Source: Linanthus parryae
Lineage: Eukaryota; Streptophyta; Magnoliopsida; Ericales; Polemoniaceae
DNA length: 64,000 nucleotides
Direction of reading: 5' to 3'
NCBI GenBank assembly: GCA_023055425.1
Contig: JALGPY010000005.1
Coordinates: 86,903,495 to 86,967,494, forward strand
In this document: one piece after another, positions 22,240-33,537 of the stretch
Layout: each line of letters starts with the position of its first letter
Numbering within the stretch: position 1 is the stretch's first letter
The notes under the pieces: generated by a model
Told to the model about the DNA's origin: nothing
The model's database searches: none
The model's input: only the letters and a program-made list of their open reading frames with translations
Position numbers and translations under genes: made by a program

Positions 22240-23586
22240 GTTATGGGTATGTCTATAAATAGAGACAACTTCACAAGTATCAGAACATATGATTTATGAC
22301 AGTATGCACGTATGTAGGAACCCTAGTTCTCTCCATAACATTCATCCAAAGACGGAACATGGCGTGGACTGCTGGGAGATGGGAGAGTGAGGAACTTTGA
22401 AAGTTCACATATTGTTTCAAAGACCTTGAACCAGAATTCGCTTTGAAACTGAGTTTTGTTTCAAAGCTTTCAAACTTATTTTTAAGATATTTGAAACTGA
22501 AAAGATAGTCATAGCATGAACCCAGGGGTTGTTCTTCATTCTAATTCATCTTAAATCTCTCATACTTGACTTTGTTGTATTAGATGATAAAAGACAAACT
22601 AATATGGTTCTTTAGAATGAATTAATCTCATTGTTTGCCTATGTATCTGAAGGAGTAATTACTAGCTATCTATTGCAGGGAAATTTTTCTTATTTACTGA
22701 TTTGCAGAGAAGGAAATCAAGTATGCAGATTGAGCCTACTTTTATTGAATGTTGTCCATACTTACAGAATATCTGCAGATGGAAGATCATATCAAAATCA
22801 AAGAAAGAATCAAGCAGCTAGTTGTTCGAATTGAGTTGTTAAGAGTCAAATATATGGTTCATGAGACTGTTGAGAAGATTACGAAGCACTAAATTTACAG
22901 AGATTCAAACTACACTCAAGGATTGACAAGCATCACTAAGGAAGATCATCCAATACAACCTCCAGAAGAGCACTTCAAGCTTAACTTCTTTTCTGTGTTA
23001 CATTGTTCTTCACTTGATCTTAATTTGTATATCTTTTCTGCTATACCTCTTTATCATTTAATTTCGCGGTGTTGTTCAAGGTAAACAACAAGAGATTCTT
23101 ATTTAATCAGTTAGCTATAGCAAGTACTAGATAGGTTAGAGAAGACCACAAGCTTCAACAGAGTAAGGGAAGTCTCTGTGCTTGAGATCTAGGGTTTAGC
23201 TTTTGATTAATAAGAAGTCTGTTGAAAATATTGAAGGGATTAGATCCCTAAGGCAGAGACGTAGGTGATTGAGGACTGAACTCTGTAAAATATATGTGTT
23301 CCTAGCCTTTACATTTCAGTTCTGCATGCATTTAAATTGTCTACTGCGTGAGAACATATTTTGTTCAAAGCCTTGAAAGGAATTTCAAGGCTTTGAAAAC
23401 TATCAGTATACTTATCTTGTTTCTGTAAGGATTTCAAAGGCTTAAATTTGCGTTCAAGGCCTTGAAATACTTCTGCTCTTCAAACTTTGCTTTAAAACTT
23501 CACTTTTGGCAAAAGTTGTCATACTCTATTCAATCCCCCCTCTTAGAGTATTGATCTTGTATTTTCTATCTACATACTGTCTTTCA
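22240..23586 (+). repeat. Cop-3 5' LTR, left end uncertain
   Basis: The right end is set by CTTTCA directly before the primer-binding site. A TATA box (TATAAATA, 22254-22261) lies upstream. Words of the TTTCAAAGCCTTGAAA type occur at 22415-22432, 22459-22474, 23363-23399, 23431-23446 and 23452-23470. With no second LTR in the window the start cannot be placed; it could lie anywhere from about 22150 to 22410. Confidence 0.5.
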
Positions 23587-23587
23587 A

Positions 23588-23600
23588 TTGGTATCAAAGC
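23588..23600 (+). other. Cop-3 primer-binding site, initiator tRNA-Met
   Basis: TTGGTATCAAAGC is the plant copia initiator-Met primer site (TGGTATCAGAGC) with one G-to-A change. Confidence 0.8.
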
Positions 23601-23639
23601 TTGTATCACCGTACAGATCTAAGAATCTTGTGATCACGA

Positions 23640-24726
23640 GTATTGTAGGTGATGGTGGTTTACACAGGGAAGAGTTGCAATCAGACCTTTTGTACACTGG
23701 AAAGACTTGATGAAATTGTTCATCATTGATCAGGACATGGAACTCTGGTCAATCATCCAGAATGGACTTCACCAGTTCCACACAAAAAAGGATGGGATTA
23801 AAACTCCCAAACCTAAGAACTCTCTCTCTACTTTTGAATTATAATAAATTTATAAGAATTATAGAGCTATTAATATCTTATATTGTACTTTGAGTGCAGA
23901 TGAATTCAACATAATTTCTACCTGCAAGTCTGCTCAGGAAACATGGGATAAAGTTGTGGTGAATTTTGATGGAACTAGCCAAGTGAAGCAAACCAAGATC
24001 AACATATTTCTTAGACATCACGAACTGTTCAAAATGAATAGAGATGTATCCATCAAAGATATGTTCTAGAGGTTCACTGACATTTTCAACAATATGGAGA
24101 CATGGGGAAATCCTTCTCCAATGTAGAGAAATTCAGAAAAATCTTGAGAAGTCTTCCCACAGCCAAATGGGAACCAAAGACTACTGAAATTTAAGAATCT
24201 CACGATTAATCCCCCCTTCATGTAGCTTATTTACAGGGAAAGCTACTCATACATGAGATCTCCATGAGTGAAGCTGATGGATAATTACCAGACACTGTTA
24301 AGAATCTGACACTCAAGGCTAAAGAAAGTGAGTAACCTCAAAGCCTTGACGAAGAAGAAGATGATGATGAAGATCCTATTGCTCTAGTTTCCAAAGCCTT
24401 GACCAGAATTCTCAATTGAATAAGAACTTTGGAAACAAAGACTACAACAGATACCAATGTAGATCCTCCAGTAGCAAGGACTACAAAGGTAAAACTTCTG
24501 CTCATGGAAAATCCAAAGCAATGTATTGTTTTGAATGTGGTGATGCAAGTCACTTGATTAGAGATTGTCCTATAAAAAAGAGTAAACATTTCCAAAAGAA
24601 GGACCATGATAGAGAGAAGAAGGACATGGTAGCTTCATGGAGTGACTTTGAGTCTTCAAGTGATTCAAAATCTGTAGAAGAACAAGCCAACCTGTGTCTC
24701 ATGGCAAAGCATGATGATAGCTCATA
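23640..24726 (+). pseudogene. Cop-3 gag, several frameshifts
   Basis: The capsid part is spread over frames: ELWSIIQNGLHQF, then LSADEFNIISTCKSAQETWDKV (a classic SIRE gag block), then DMFxRFTDIFNNM. The open frame 24416-24727 holds a complete zinc knuckle CFECGDASHLIRDC (CX2CX4HX4C), a basic stretch and the acidic-serine tail ending in EEQANLCLMAKHDDSS. Stops occur near 23844, 24068 and 24125. Two palindromic-word copies at 24337 and 24390 encode KALT within the linker before the knuckle. Confidence 0.88.
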
Positions 24727-24742
24727 AAAGAACATTGAGGTA

Positions 24743-25500
24743 ATGGTGAAAAGTATGATATCTAAACCTGCAGATGTACTTTCTGAGATTTCGAAAACCA
24801 TGTTCTCAAATGAAGAAGACTATTTAAATGAAATCAAGGCTTTGAAGGGAATTGTTAATGGGCACGCAAAAGAAAATTTAGAATTAATCTGTCAAAACAA
24901 GAATCTTGAAATTTCTCAGGCAAAGAGTCGCAGAGATTTCAAAGCCTTGGAAACCAATTTCAAGGCCTTGAAAACTCAAGTATAAGAGGTTGTAACTGAG
25001 AACTCTATTCTTAGTGACAACTTTGGTGCTCCAAGTCATCAACATGATGAATTAGAGGAACATAAGACTCTTTTGACTAAGAAACTTCAAGACTCTGAGA
25101 AAGTTATGAAAAAGTTGGCTGGCTCAGAACACAATCTCAACTTGATTCTAGGAGGAAGTTTGCACTAAGTTCACAAAACTGACATTGGATACAATTCTAA
25201 CATTTAAAGAAAGAAAAATACCAGATTTGTGAAAGCAAGTAGCAGACATTCTCCTAAATGTCACTACTATGGAAAGACTGGTCATGTTAAGATGAATTTT
25301 CCCATCAAAAGAATAGAACCTCATATCATGAAGAACACCTTTCCATTTCAAATAAAGGGACATGTGAGACATATTTAGGTTCCTGAAGGCACTAGACCAC
25401 CAAACATGGTTGACCGTGAATATGAATCCAAATATTATACTTGGTCTAACAGCTTGGTAAGACAGTGCATGGTATTTTTTCAGATTTTCAAAAAGAGCAA
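24743..25500 (+). pseudogene. Cop-3 gag-protease spacer with coiled coil
   Basis: Frame 24743-24985 is rich in Lys, Glu, Asn and Leu with heptad-like spacing and encodes FKALETNFKALKT, which comes from back-to-back palindromic words. After a stop the frame resumes with more helical sequence. It then has a degenerate second zinc-knuckle-like block near 25255-25300 (CHYYGKTGHVKMNF, with two Cys lost). SIRE-type elements usually carry such a coiled-coil spacer. Confidence 0.65.
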
Positions 25501-25860
25501 AGATCAGAGATAGATTATGGATAGTGGTTTCTGCAGACACGTGAGTGGAAAAATCTCTTTATTTTCTGAACTAACAGCACAATCAGAAGGGACAGTCACA
25601 CTTGGTGACAAAGGCAAATGCAACATTATAGGTATTGGTAAATTTGGTAATGGTTCTGAAAACTCCATTTCAGATGTTTATTTTGTTGATAGTTTGTAGT
25701 TTAATTTACTTAGTGTATCTCAGTTATGTGATAAAGGCAATAAGGTTATTTTTGACAATTAGAAGTGCGTGGTGCAAGATTAAAAATCTGGAAATTGCAA
25801 TCTCAATGCTCAAAGGTCAAACAATGTTTATTACTTGAATACTAACAAAGTTGCAGGAGA
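25500..25860 (+). pseudogene. Cop-3 protease remnant
   Basis: The frame 25517-25699 starts MDSGFCRHVSG, the DSG-C-S-RHMTG protease active site of SIRE elements with two substitutions. It continues with GTVTLGDKGKCNIIGIGKFG and ISDVYFVDSL, then a stop. LLSVSQLCDKGN and the YYLNTN block follow across a frame change. Confidence 0.85.
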
Positions 25861-25869
25861 AAGTCTGAA

Positions 25870-26990
25870 GTGACTCAAGGCCTTGAAAGAGGATTCAAAG
25901 CTTTGGCACAGAAAGCTTGGACATATTAGATTGCATAAACTAAAAAAATTAGTTTCCAATGACTTCGTCAGAGGATTGACTTCCATCAAGTTCAAAGATG
26001 AAGAGGTATGCAAGGCATGTGCTTAAGGTAAACAGACAAGAATTTCATTCAAGCTCAAGAACTTTTTAAGTACAAGTAGACCTGTTGAATTACTTCATAT
26101 GGATCTCTGTGGTCATATGAGAGTTCCTAATTCAGATGGTAAGAAGTATATGTTGGTTATTGTAGATGATTACTCTAGATTTACTTGGGTTATGTTTCTT
26201 AGAGGAAAGTATGAAGAGCTATCTGAATTTTCAAAACTTTGCACAGAGCTTCAAACTTTGAAAAACCTGCCTATTACCTCAATTAGAAGTGATCAGGGTA
26301 GAGAATTTGATCAATTAGATTTTGATTTATTTTGTGGTAAGTATGGTATCTCTCACAAATTTTATGCTCCTAGAACTCCTCAACAGAATGATGTTCTTGA
26401 AAGAAAGAACATGACTCTTGAGTATATGTCTAGGACAATGCTTCTGGAGACCAAGTTGCAAAAATCCTTTTGGGCAGAAGCTGTGAAAACTGCCAATTAT
26501 ATTATGAAAATATGCTAGAAAAGACCTATATTGAAGAAGACTCCTTATGAATAGCTCAAAGGGAGAATGCCAAACATCTCTTATTTCAAACCTTTTCGCT
26601 GCACTTGTATTGTTCACAACAATGGTAAGGATAATCATGGCAAGTGTGATGCGAGAAGTGATGAAGGTATCATTCTTGGTTATTCTCTGACTAGCAAAGG
26701 ATATTGTGTTTACAATAAAAGAACCAATATTTTTGAAGAAAGTATCCATGTTATTTTTGATGAAAGCTATGATGATTCTTTGAATGAAATTTTTGTAGGC
26801 TTGAATCTGAACAAGTATGAGTTGAAAGATGAAGCAGATCCAGAAGGTGGTTCAAATAATAACTTGCAAAAGAACATAATAAACATTCAATACCTTGAAA
26901 ATGAGTTTCAAAGGCTTGAAAAAGAAACTCAGGAAACACAAAATGGTGAAGCCACTACTTCAAGATCTCAAGGCCTTGAAAAGTAACCTG
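25870..26990 (+). pseudogene. Cop-3 integrase
   Basis: The zinc-binding region reads LWHRKLGHIRLHKLKKLVS and VCKACAxGKQ (His-His-Cys-Cys, one stop). The open frame 26099-26518 holds the catalytic core: MDLCGHMRVPNS (Asp), RSDQGREFDQ (Asp) and NDVLERKNMTL (Glu). The C-terminal frame, 26567-26986, has SYFKPFRCTCIV, EGIILGYSLTSKGYCVYNKRT and a helical tail. Copies of the palindromic word lie at 25873-25907, 26890-26925 and 26962-26982, in linkers but not in the core. Confidence 0.92.
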
Positions 26991-26999
26991 GAGAACCAG

Positions 27000-28026
27000 A
27001 AACCTTAACAACAAGAAAGAGATTCAAATATCTATCTTCACATCCAACAAAAATATCATTTATGATACATCCACTGGCACTGAAACAAGATCTCAATTAA
27101 AGAATTTGTATGCTTTTAATGCATCTGTGTCTCTTGTAGAGCCTAAGAATGTGAAGGAATCACTACAAGAAGTAGACTGGATCATTGCAATCCAAATTGA
27201 ACTCAATGAATTGAGAGGAACAAGGTTTGGAATCTGGTTCCTCCTCCCAAACATCAGTTTGTGATTGGAACAAGATGGGTGTTTAGAAACAAGCAGGATG
27301 AAGGTGGTAAGGTTATCAAGAATAAAGCTAGATTAGTAGCTAAAGGCTATAACCAAGAAGAAGGTATAGATTATGAGGAGACATTTTCTCCTGTTTCTAG
27401 GTTGGAAGCAATCAGAATTCTACTTGCATTTGCATCATATAAGAGCATCAAACTTTTTTAAATGGATGTTAAATGTTCATTTCTAAATGGATATCTTCAA
27501 GAAGAATTTTATGTTGCTCAACCTCCCGGTTTTGAAAATGATGTGTTTCCCAACTATGCCTATAAGCTTATCAAGTCTCTTTATGATTTGAAACAAGCTT
27601 CAAGAGCTTGTATGAAAGATTTTCAAAGTTTCTACTTGAAAATAGTTTCAAAAGAGGACTTGCTGATAAAAATATTTTCAAAAAGACTCATGAGAATTAC
27701 ATTTTAGTAGAACATATATATGTTGATGATATTTGCTTGGTGCTACTAATGATTCTCTTTCCAAAGATTTCTCAAGTCTTATGAGCAGGGAATTTGAAAT
27801 GAACTTGGGGGGAGAGTTAAGTTTCTTTATTGGAATTCATGTACAACAAATTAAGAAAGCAATTTTCCTACACCAAAGTAAGTACACCGAGGATTTGCTA
27901 AACAAGTATAACTTGTCTCAATCCAAGGCTGCCAAAACTCCTATGAGTTCTACTCTATCCTTAGACAAGAATCAAAATGGTAAGAATGTGAACCAGAAAG
28001 AATTCAGAGGTATGATTGGTTCACTA
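27000..28026 (+). pseudogene. Cop-3 reverse transcriptase, cut by Gyp-B
   Basis: RT is spread over three frames. 27261-27461 has GTRWVFRNKQDEGG, ARLVAKGYNQEEGIDYEETFSPV and a stop just before 27462-27707, which holds MDVKCSFLNGYLQEEFYVAQPPGF and YDLKQASRA. The YVDD catalytic motif is at about 27719-27730 between frames. Frame 27733-28026 has REFEMNLGGELSFFIGIHVQQ and ends in GMIGSL at the Gyp-B insertion; the rest is at 34609. The stop at 27460 and a frameshift near 27700 disable it. Confidence 0.9.
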
Positions 28027-29530
28027 TGATAAATCTCGATTAGAGTTATATTTCTCACACATTTGATATCGTTTTGCGTGCTTTCCGAGTTGATTATATT
28101 GGTTTTACACTATGAATAGAGAGAGAAAATGTAGGAGTTTAGCTTTGAGCATTAATTTGTAAATTCGGGCGTTTCTCGGGTTATTTACATTTATTTTGTT
28201 ACTTTTGATGGCACGGGGTGTTTTCATGTTGTGTTTGACAGGAAACGGAGCTCATGGATCAAGAGGAGAGGAGAAACGAACTTCGGAACATATGCATAAG
28301 CTTGAGAAATATGAAGCCGAACAATATTTCAAGAAGGCCGAAAGAAAAAAAATACCCAGGAGGTCTTCTGGTCCTGCGACCAGAAACTTGAGAAACTAAC
28401 TGTAACTCACGACCAGAAGGGAGAACCAATGCACAGAAGAAAAAAAGAGGTCAAAACTATGCCGTTTTGGGGGTAATTAATTCCTAAACAAAATTGAGGG
28501 ATTAATTAATAGACCCAATTAGAGTCATTCACTACGAGAGGGGGATGTTTTGAAGATCTAGGTTTCATCTTCTTCTTCTTCTTTCAAATCTGGTATGGCG
28601 AAAGTTGTAAGTCTTTTTTGGTTTATTTTAATTAGCTATGCACTTTTTCTATGCATCTCTACGAGAACCTAGGGTTATGTAAACGATACTCTTCCGGATT
28701 GAATCTAGTTTCATGCGTATTTGATTTCATCTTGTTGAATCAATGTTAGTTTTTGATTATTGTTAGGAATCCTAGACTATTGACACGTTTAGGAGAAGAT
28801 CTAATGTTCATAAACTAGGGTTTGGCTCACCAAGTTGATTCACACTTAAAGTTAATATCGTTCTAAGTCAATTGTTCACGTGCTACACTTAATTCTTAGT
28901 GTTGAAGGAGTCATGACCCGGAAATACTACTTAGCTAGCGAATGCGCAACAGTGATTCTAACTAGCTAGGATGAGGCGTGTATAACAACCCCGAATCACC
29001 GAGACCGAAAAGGAGAAATGTTAGGATTGGCCTAGTGTGGGTAGATTCGGTAGTATTATTCTGCTGTTTCGTGAAACGGTGGACCAACAGGACCCGTTAT
29101 CGTACCAGTAGGTGACCTGATAGAACGGACCGATAGACAACATGAGACCGAGATGATATTGTAGTCAACCGAGACGTAAAATGACATGAGACCGACATGA
29201 TATTGTCATATCCTATTACCCGGCTTGATTAGGATAGAATTAACGTGTTACTCAGATAATCCTGAAATCGTCTACAGCCCTAGGTGATCTAGAGATCGCC
29301 TAGTTTCTCCATATCTTGTTTATTAAAATTAAAAAATACAAAAACATTAGCCTAGTTGTTATTTCACTTGTTAAATCAATCAAATCTTTCCTCTTGTACC
29401 GTACTCTAAATTAAGTAACTAACTAAATAATCTCAAGTCTGTCCTCGTGGGATCGATAACTCAGGGTTGAAATACCACCCCTACATTACTTGACCGTGCA
29501 CTTGCGCATACGCGTTAAGAAATCGTGTCA
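28027..29530 (+). repeat. Gyp-B left LTR, full length
   Basis: A 1504-base LTR starting TGATAAATCTCG and ending ATCGTGTCA. The part from 28495 onward is repeated at 33538-34603 (plus) and 32489-33536 (minus). Relative to both of those it lacks a 40-base stretch (33599-33638), apparently lost between short TTGAAGA repeats. The word GACCAGAA/TTCTGGTC occurs at about 28364-28437. A 67-codon ORF at 28196-28399 lies inside the LTR and is not a gene. Confidence 0.88.
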
Positions 29531-29536
29531 AGTTTT

Positions 29537-29611
29537 TGGCGCCATTGCCGGGGATCGAACCTGGGTCACCCGCGTGACAGGCGGGAATACTTACCACTAT
29601 ACTACAACGAG
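29537..29611 (-). tRNA. tRNA-Asp(GTC)-like sequence with CCA, retro-copied
   Basis: Read on the minus strand this is a whole plant tRNA-Asp: a GTC anticodon in an intact CCCGC/GCGGG stem, a D-arm with TAGTATAGTGGTAAG, and a T-arm with the GGTTCGATCC B box. CCA follows the discriminator base. Plant tRNA genes do not encode CCA, so this is a copy of mature tRNA, not a normal gene. It lies six bases from the LTR end, exactly where the 18-base tRNA-Asp primer-binding site of Athila-type elements belongs. It stops at the tRNA 5' end (last base changed). Two small changes give a G-U pair in the acceptor stem and an A-C mismatch in the T stem. Confidence 0.9.
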
Positions 29612-31166
29612 TGTAGTGAGTCGTTTCCTTACCACTATACTTTTCCAATCGATCCTCCTCATCACCTAAGATATAGAGAATATAAATGAACATCAACGCA
29701 CAACCTCCTATAAGCTCAACCAACCCCACCCCATATCGTGCGAAAAAAATATCACGCACTACGGCACTCCACCTGTGATCGTGGTGTACGGACATGACTC
29801 ACCGCCACACCAAAGTGTGCTACCGGATCTAACTCACCCTCACTTCCCCTAAAAAGACGACATGTAAGAGAATCCACGTAAAATGTATCAATTCCGCACA
29901 CCCTCATCGAACCTCCCTAACTCGAATCCTTCTATCATGACGCATAAGAAAGGACCATTCTAACAAGTGATGAAAGTCACAATGAAAGGCTTCCTAGGAT
30001 AGAGGCTGTGAATAAAAGGGGTAAGCGAATCAATAGGGGTAACTAGTGGATCTAGGAGATGGAGACAGGATGTGAGGCCCCCATAAAAATCACTCGCACA
30101 GCTGTTCCGTTGCCACTACGAGGAGGGTTGACGACTACCTAAGTGACGGTGGTGTAGCGCAAGAAGGATAACCAGTCTGAGATGCAGCTACTCGCATTTC
30201 GGATGTGCATTAGCCTTATAAGTCTTCCTACTCCAGATTCTCGCGTCTACCTCACCTCAGATTTTCATACTTCTAAGGAATTCTATCATTAAGCCCTCTC
30301 CACATTCACTCTCTTCGATTTCCCTTTCTCAAAAGTTTTCTATTTTTTATGAGTTTTGAATTTTTGATTTATTTTTTTTTCTAACTCTATATGCTTTTGG
30401 CCAACTCGATTAACCACAAGTTTTGGGTAGGGGACTCATTAAAGTAAAATTTCTAAAAAAATGTGTAAACTACACTATCCTACCACAAACCAACACAATA
30501 CGAACACATAACTATACGTAACAAGGCGATGCAAACAAAGACATGGCTAGTGAAAGTAGATACAAACCCTCCCACACGTAAGCGTTTGGTTGTCCTCGAC
30601 GAATTTAGAGATAATGAAGGAGGACTCATCGCTTAAATGTGCAAGCGGTGGAATTCAACAATCAGGGCTCCAAACGTATAAACAAGAGACAGTTAGAGGT
30701 ACCTGGGTGCCCGAACCTACATGGGCACCGTTGCCGCAAAATTGCAACAAGAAGGGGTGTTGTGGACCGTTGACAATTTTCGGAGAAGTCTCTACGTGCC
30801 CGGATTCCAATGTGCATCTAGGACATGATTTGTTGCCCTCTCATGCGTGTGGCACTCATCATATTGGAATTGATCCTCGACCTCGAGCAAATCTCTATAT
30901 CATTTATGCATACTCCTGTGGGGCTTTTTCTTTCCACAATCTCGTGCCATCTCTAGCACACACATCACGAAGGGGAATCCGGTGCGTCTTCTGTACCTGT
31001 GTCCCTGCGCACTGATTGGAAGAATTAACTCCACTCTCTCTCATCCCTCAAAATCAAATATGGAGAACTAAAAGCAAAAAACAGAAACAAATTGCATCCT
31101 ACTCTACATTGGGTTGCCTCCCAAGCAGCGCTTGTAATTTAAGGTCGACAGCCTGACCCGGTTACC
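29612..31166 (-). other. Gyp-B internal region, env side, inverted
   Basis: In minus orientation this carries the same landmarks as Gyp-A 2400-5500: the GGGAGGCAACCCAA block (31107-31135), the GAGGACAAC...GTGTGGGAGG block (30560-30600) and the GGTTAATCGAGTTGGCC block (30380-30440). Coding content is decayed and I cannot follow an env-like frame. At 29617-29640 the 13 bases TTACCACTATACT of the tRNA D-arm region recur just beyond the tRNA copy. A 141-codon plus-strand ORF at 30590-31015 is a shadow. Confidence 0.65.
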
Positions 31167-32381
31167 TCAATCGAAAAGGATATTGGAGGATCCTTTATCC
31201 ATCCACTTCTTCTTCTTCCACCATCTCTTTTCCATGATTCTCCTTTCAAGCGCGCCCATGTGCTGTGACGATGGTGGAGAGTTGTGGAAGATAACTCTTT
31301 TCATTTTGCAGTTAATCTTCTTAATTAACTTCCACAAAGTACCACTGGGATCAAATGCCTCTTTCTCCATAAATTCATCCCAGTAGTACTTCCTTGATGC
31401 TAGATCTCTTCAAATGACCCATGCAAATTATCCACACCCCCACACTTGCTGACTTCCAACTCCTTGACTATGACATATGGATGATTAATAGAATCGCCCA
31501 TAGAACAAGAAATTGGAAGTTTCTCATCACATTCTTCCCCATAAGAATCCTCATACAGTAATTTTTCCAGCTCGTCGCAGACTTGCGAGATAGGATATGG
31601 AGAATTCATCATTAATCAGAGTTGGGGATTTTACCTCAATATCACTGAGCACAAGTGTTTCACCAGCTTTATCGTCGGCACATCACAAACTTCCAATGTA
31701 GGTGTCTTCCCATTCATGTCAAGGATGTGAGGGCTCCTGCCGTCTTGACTCGCAATACGGCAGATCTTCCCATCTTGGGCACACAGGTCCACCCCAGTCT
31801 GAATCGGAGTCTGAGTCCTCATAAATGACAGAGTCCACCAATGGTTCCTAGACGTTGCAATCTTCGCTCGACTCAGGTATCTCTTCTTCCATTTGTGGTG
31901 GTGATGATGAATGTTCAATATGAGGCTCACTGTCAGGTGGCAAGGGCTCCTCTTGTGGTTCTTGAATACTAGATTCCCCTGCTGTTGACAGTTTTTCTAC
32001 TCGTTTCTTTATCCTCTACATCATCTCCCTCACATATTCCCTACCCATGTCTGAATCCTCTTGTGGTAATTGTGCAGCTATGGACAAAAATTTGGCGCAC
32101 ACTTCGATGTCCTTCATAATACTATGCTGTTCTTCCATACTCGCTGCTGAATCTTCTTGGTGCTGATGAAACTGGGGTGCGTGTACTCGACATGAGTCTC
32201 TACGGTCATGCCAAATGCCGCATACATAGCACCAAATTATGCATGCGTCCTCTTCTTCATGGTTACCCTGCAGTGGAAATAGTAGGGGGGACGCGAATAC
32301 AAGTCTTCTCTCCACATGCTTATATTGTCTCTTGCTTCCTGCGTTCCTGAAAATTAGACTCACAAGACACCCGTGAAGCAC
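31167..32381 (-). pseudogene. Gyp-B unknown ORF in the gag position, broken
   Basis: A minus-strand coding region starts near 32381, just inside the primer-binding site, and can be followed in pieces to 31167. The first frame (32016-32381, 121 codons) has a block CYVCGIWHDRRDSC, which resembles a CX2CX4HX4C zinc knuckle with His one place early, then Gln/Glu-rich helical sequence ending VREMM. After one stop, an acidic proline-rich stretch, then ORFs 31631-31930, 31400-31612 and 31167-31370 follow. The position suggests a Gag-like protein, but I do not recognise the family, and there is no protease or RT. Confidence 0.45.
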
Positions 32382-32464
32382 AAATATATAGAATAAAAGA
32401 AATAAAAACTAAAACTAAAATAAAAGTACTCTAAGCTAACTCCTAACTAAATTATCTACCGCTT

Positions 32465-32481
32465 TCCCCGGCAACGGCGCA
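32465..32481 (-). other. Gyp-B primer-binding site, tRNA-Asp, inverted
   Basis: On the minus strand TGCGCCGTTGCCGGGGA is the ordinary Athila-type tRNA-Asp primer site (TGGCGCCGTTGCCGGGGA) with one G lost. It is followed by unique internal sequence, so here priming used only the normal short match, unlike the full tRNA copy at 29537. Confidence 0.85.
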
Positions 32482-32488
32482 AAAAACT

Positions 32489-33536
32489 TTACGCAATTTC
32501 TTAACGCGTATGCGCAAGTGCACGGTCAAGTAATATAGGGGTGGTATTTCAACCCCGAGTTATCGATCCCACGAGGACAGACTTGAAATTATTTAATTAG
32601 TTACTTAATTTAGAGTACCGTATAGGAGGAAAGATTTGATTGATTTAAGAAGTGAAATAACAACTACGCTAATGTTTTTGTATTTCTTAATTTTAATAAA
32701 CAAGATATGGAGAAACTAGGTCTCTAGATCACCTAGGGCTGTAGACGGTTTCCGGATTATCTACGTAACACGTTAATTCTATCCTAATCAAGCCGGGTAA
32801 TAGGCTATGACAATATCCTGTCGATCTCATGTCATTTTACGTCTCGGTTGACTACAATATCCTCTCAGTCTCATGTTGTCTAGCGGTCCGTTCTAGGAGG
32901 TCATCTACTGGTACGATAACGGGTCCTGTAGGTCCACCATTTCACGAAACAGCGGAATAATCCTAGCGAATCTACCCACACTGGGCCAATCCTAACACTT
33001 CTCCTTTTCGGTCTCGGTGATTCAGGGTTGTTATTCACGTCTCATCCTAGTTAGTTAGAATCACTGTCGCGCATTCACTAGATAAGTAGTATTTCCGGGT
33101 CATGACTCCTTCAACACTAAGAATTAAGTGTAGCACGTGAACAATTGACTTAGAACGATATTAAATTTAAGCATGAATCAACTTGATGAGCCAAACCCTA
33201 GTTTATGAACATTAGATCTTCTCCTAAACGTGTCAATAGTCTAGGATTACTAACGATAATCAAAAACTAACATTGATTCAACAAGATGAAATCAAATACG
33301 CATGAAACTAGATTCAATCCGGACGAGTATCGTTTACATAACCCTAGGCACTCGTAGAGATGCTAGCAAAAGTGCTTAGTTAATTAAAATAAACCAAGCA
33401 AGACTTACAAGTTTCTCCATACAAGATTTGAAAGAAGAAGAAGAAGATGAAACCTAGATCTTCATTGAAGGAGGAGTCCTCCTCTTTGGGAGCGTCTCTC
33501 TTCAAAACAGCCCTCTCTCGTAGTGAATGACTCTAA
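32489..33536 (-). repeat. Gyp-B partial LTR, inverted
   Basis: A reverse-complement copy of the 3' two thirds of the LTR, ending at the palindrome centre near 33536. It shares with 33538-34603 a 40-base segment that the left LTR lacks. Confidence 0.88.
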
Positions 33537-33537
33537 C

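Noticed and set aside
29537..29611. Functional nuclear tRNA-Asp gene
   Set aside because: CCA is present in the DNA, the copy abuts an LTR at the primer position, and the stems carry mismatches, so a retro-copy explains it better.
29617..29640. Second tRNA-Asp copy
   Set aside because: Only 13 bases (TTACCACTATACT) recur; it may be a slip during template switching or chance, too short to call.
30590..31015. 141-codon plus-strand ORF
   Set aside because: Antisense to the env-side region of Gyp-B, with no motif and low-complexity composition.
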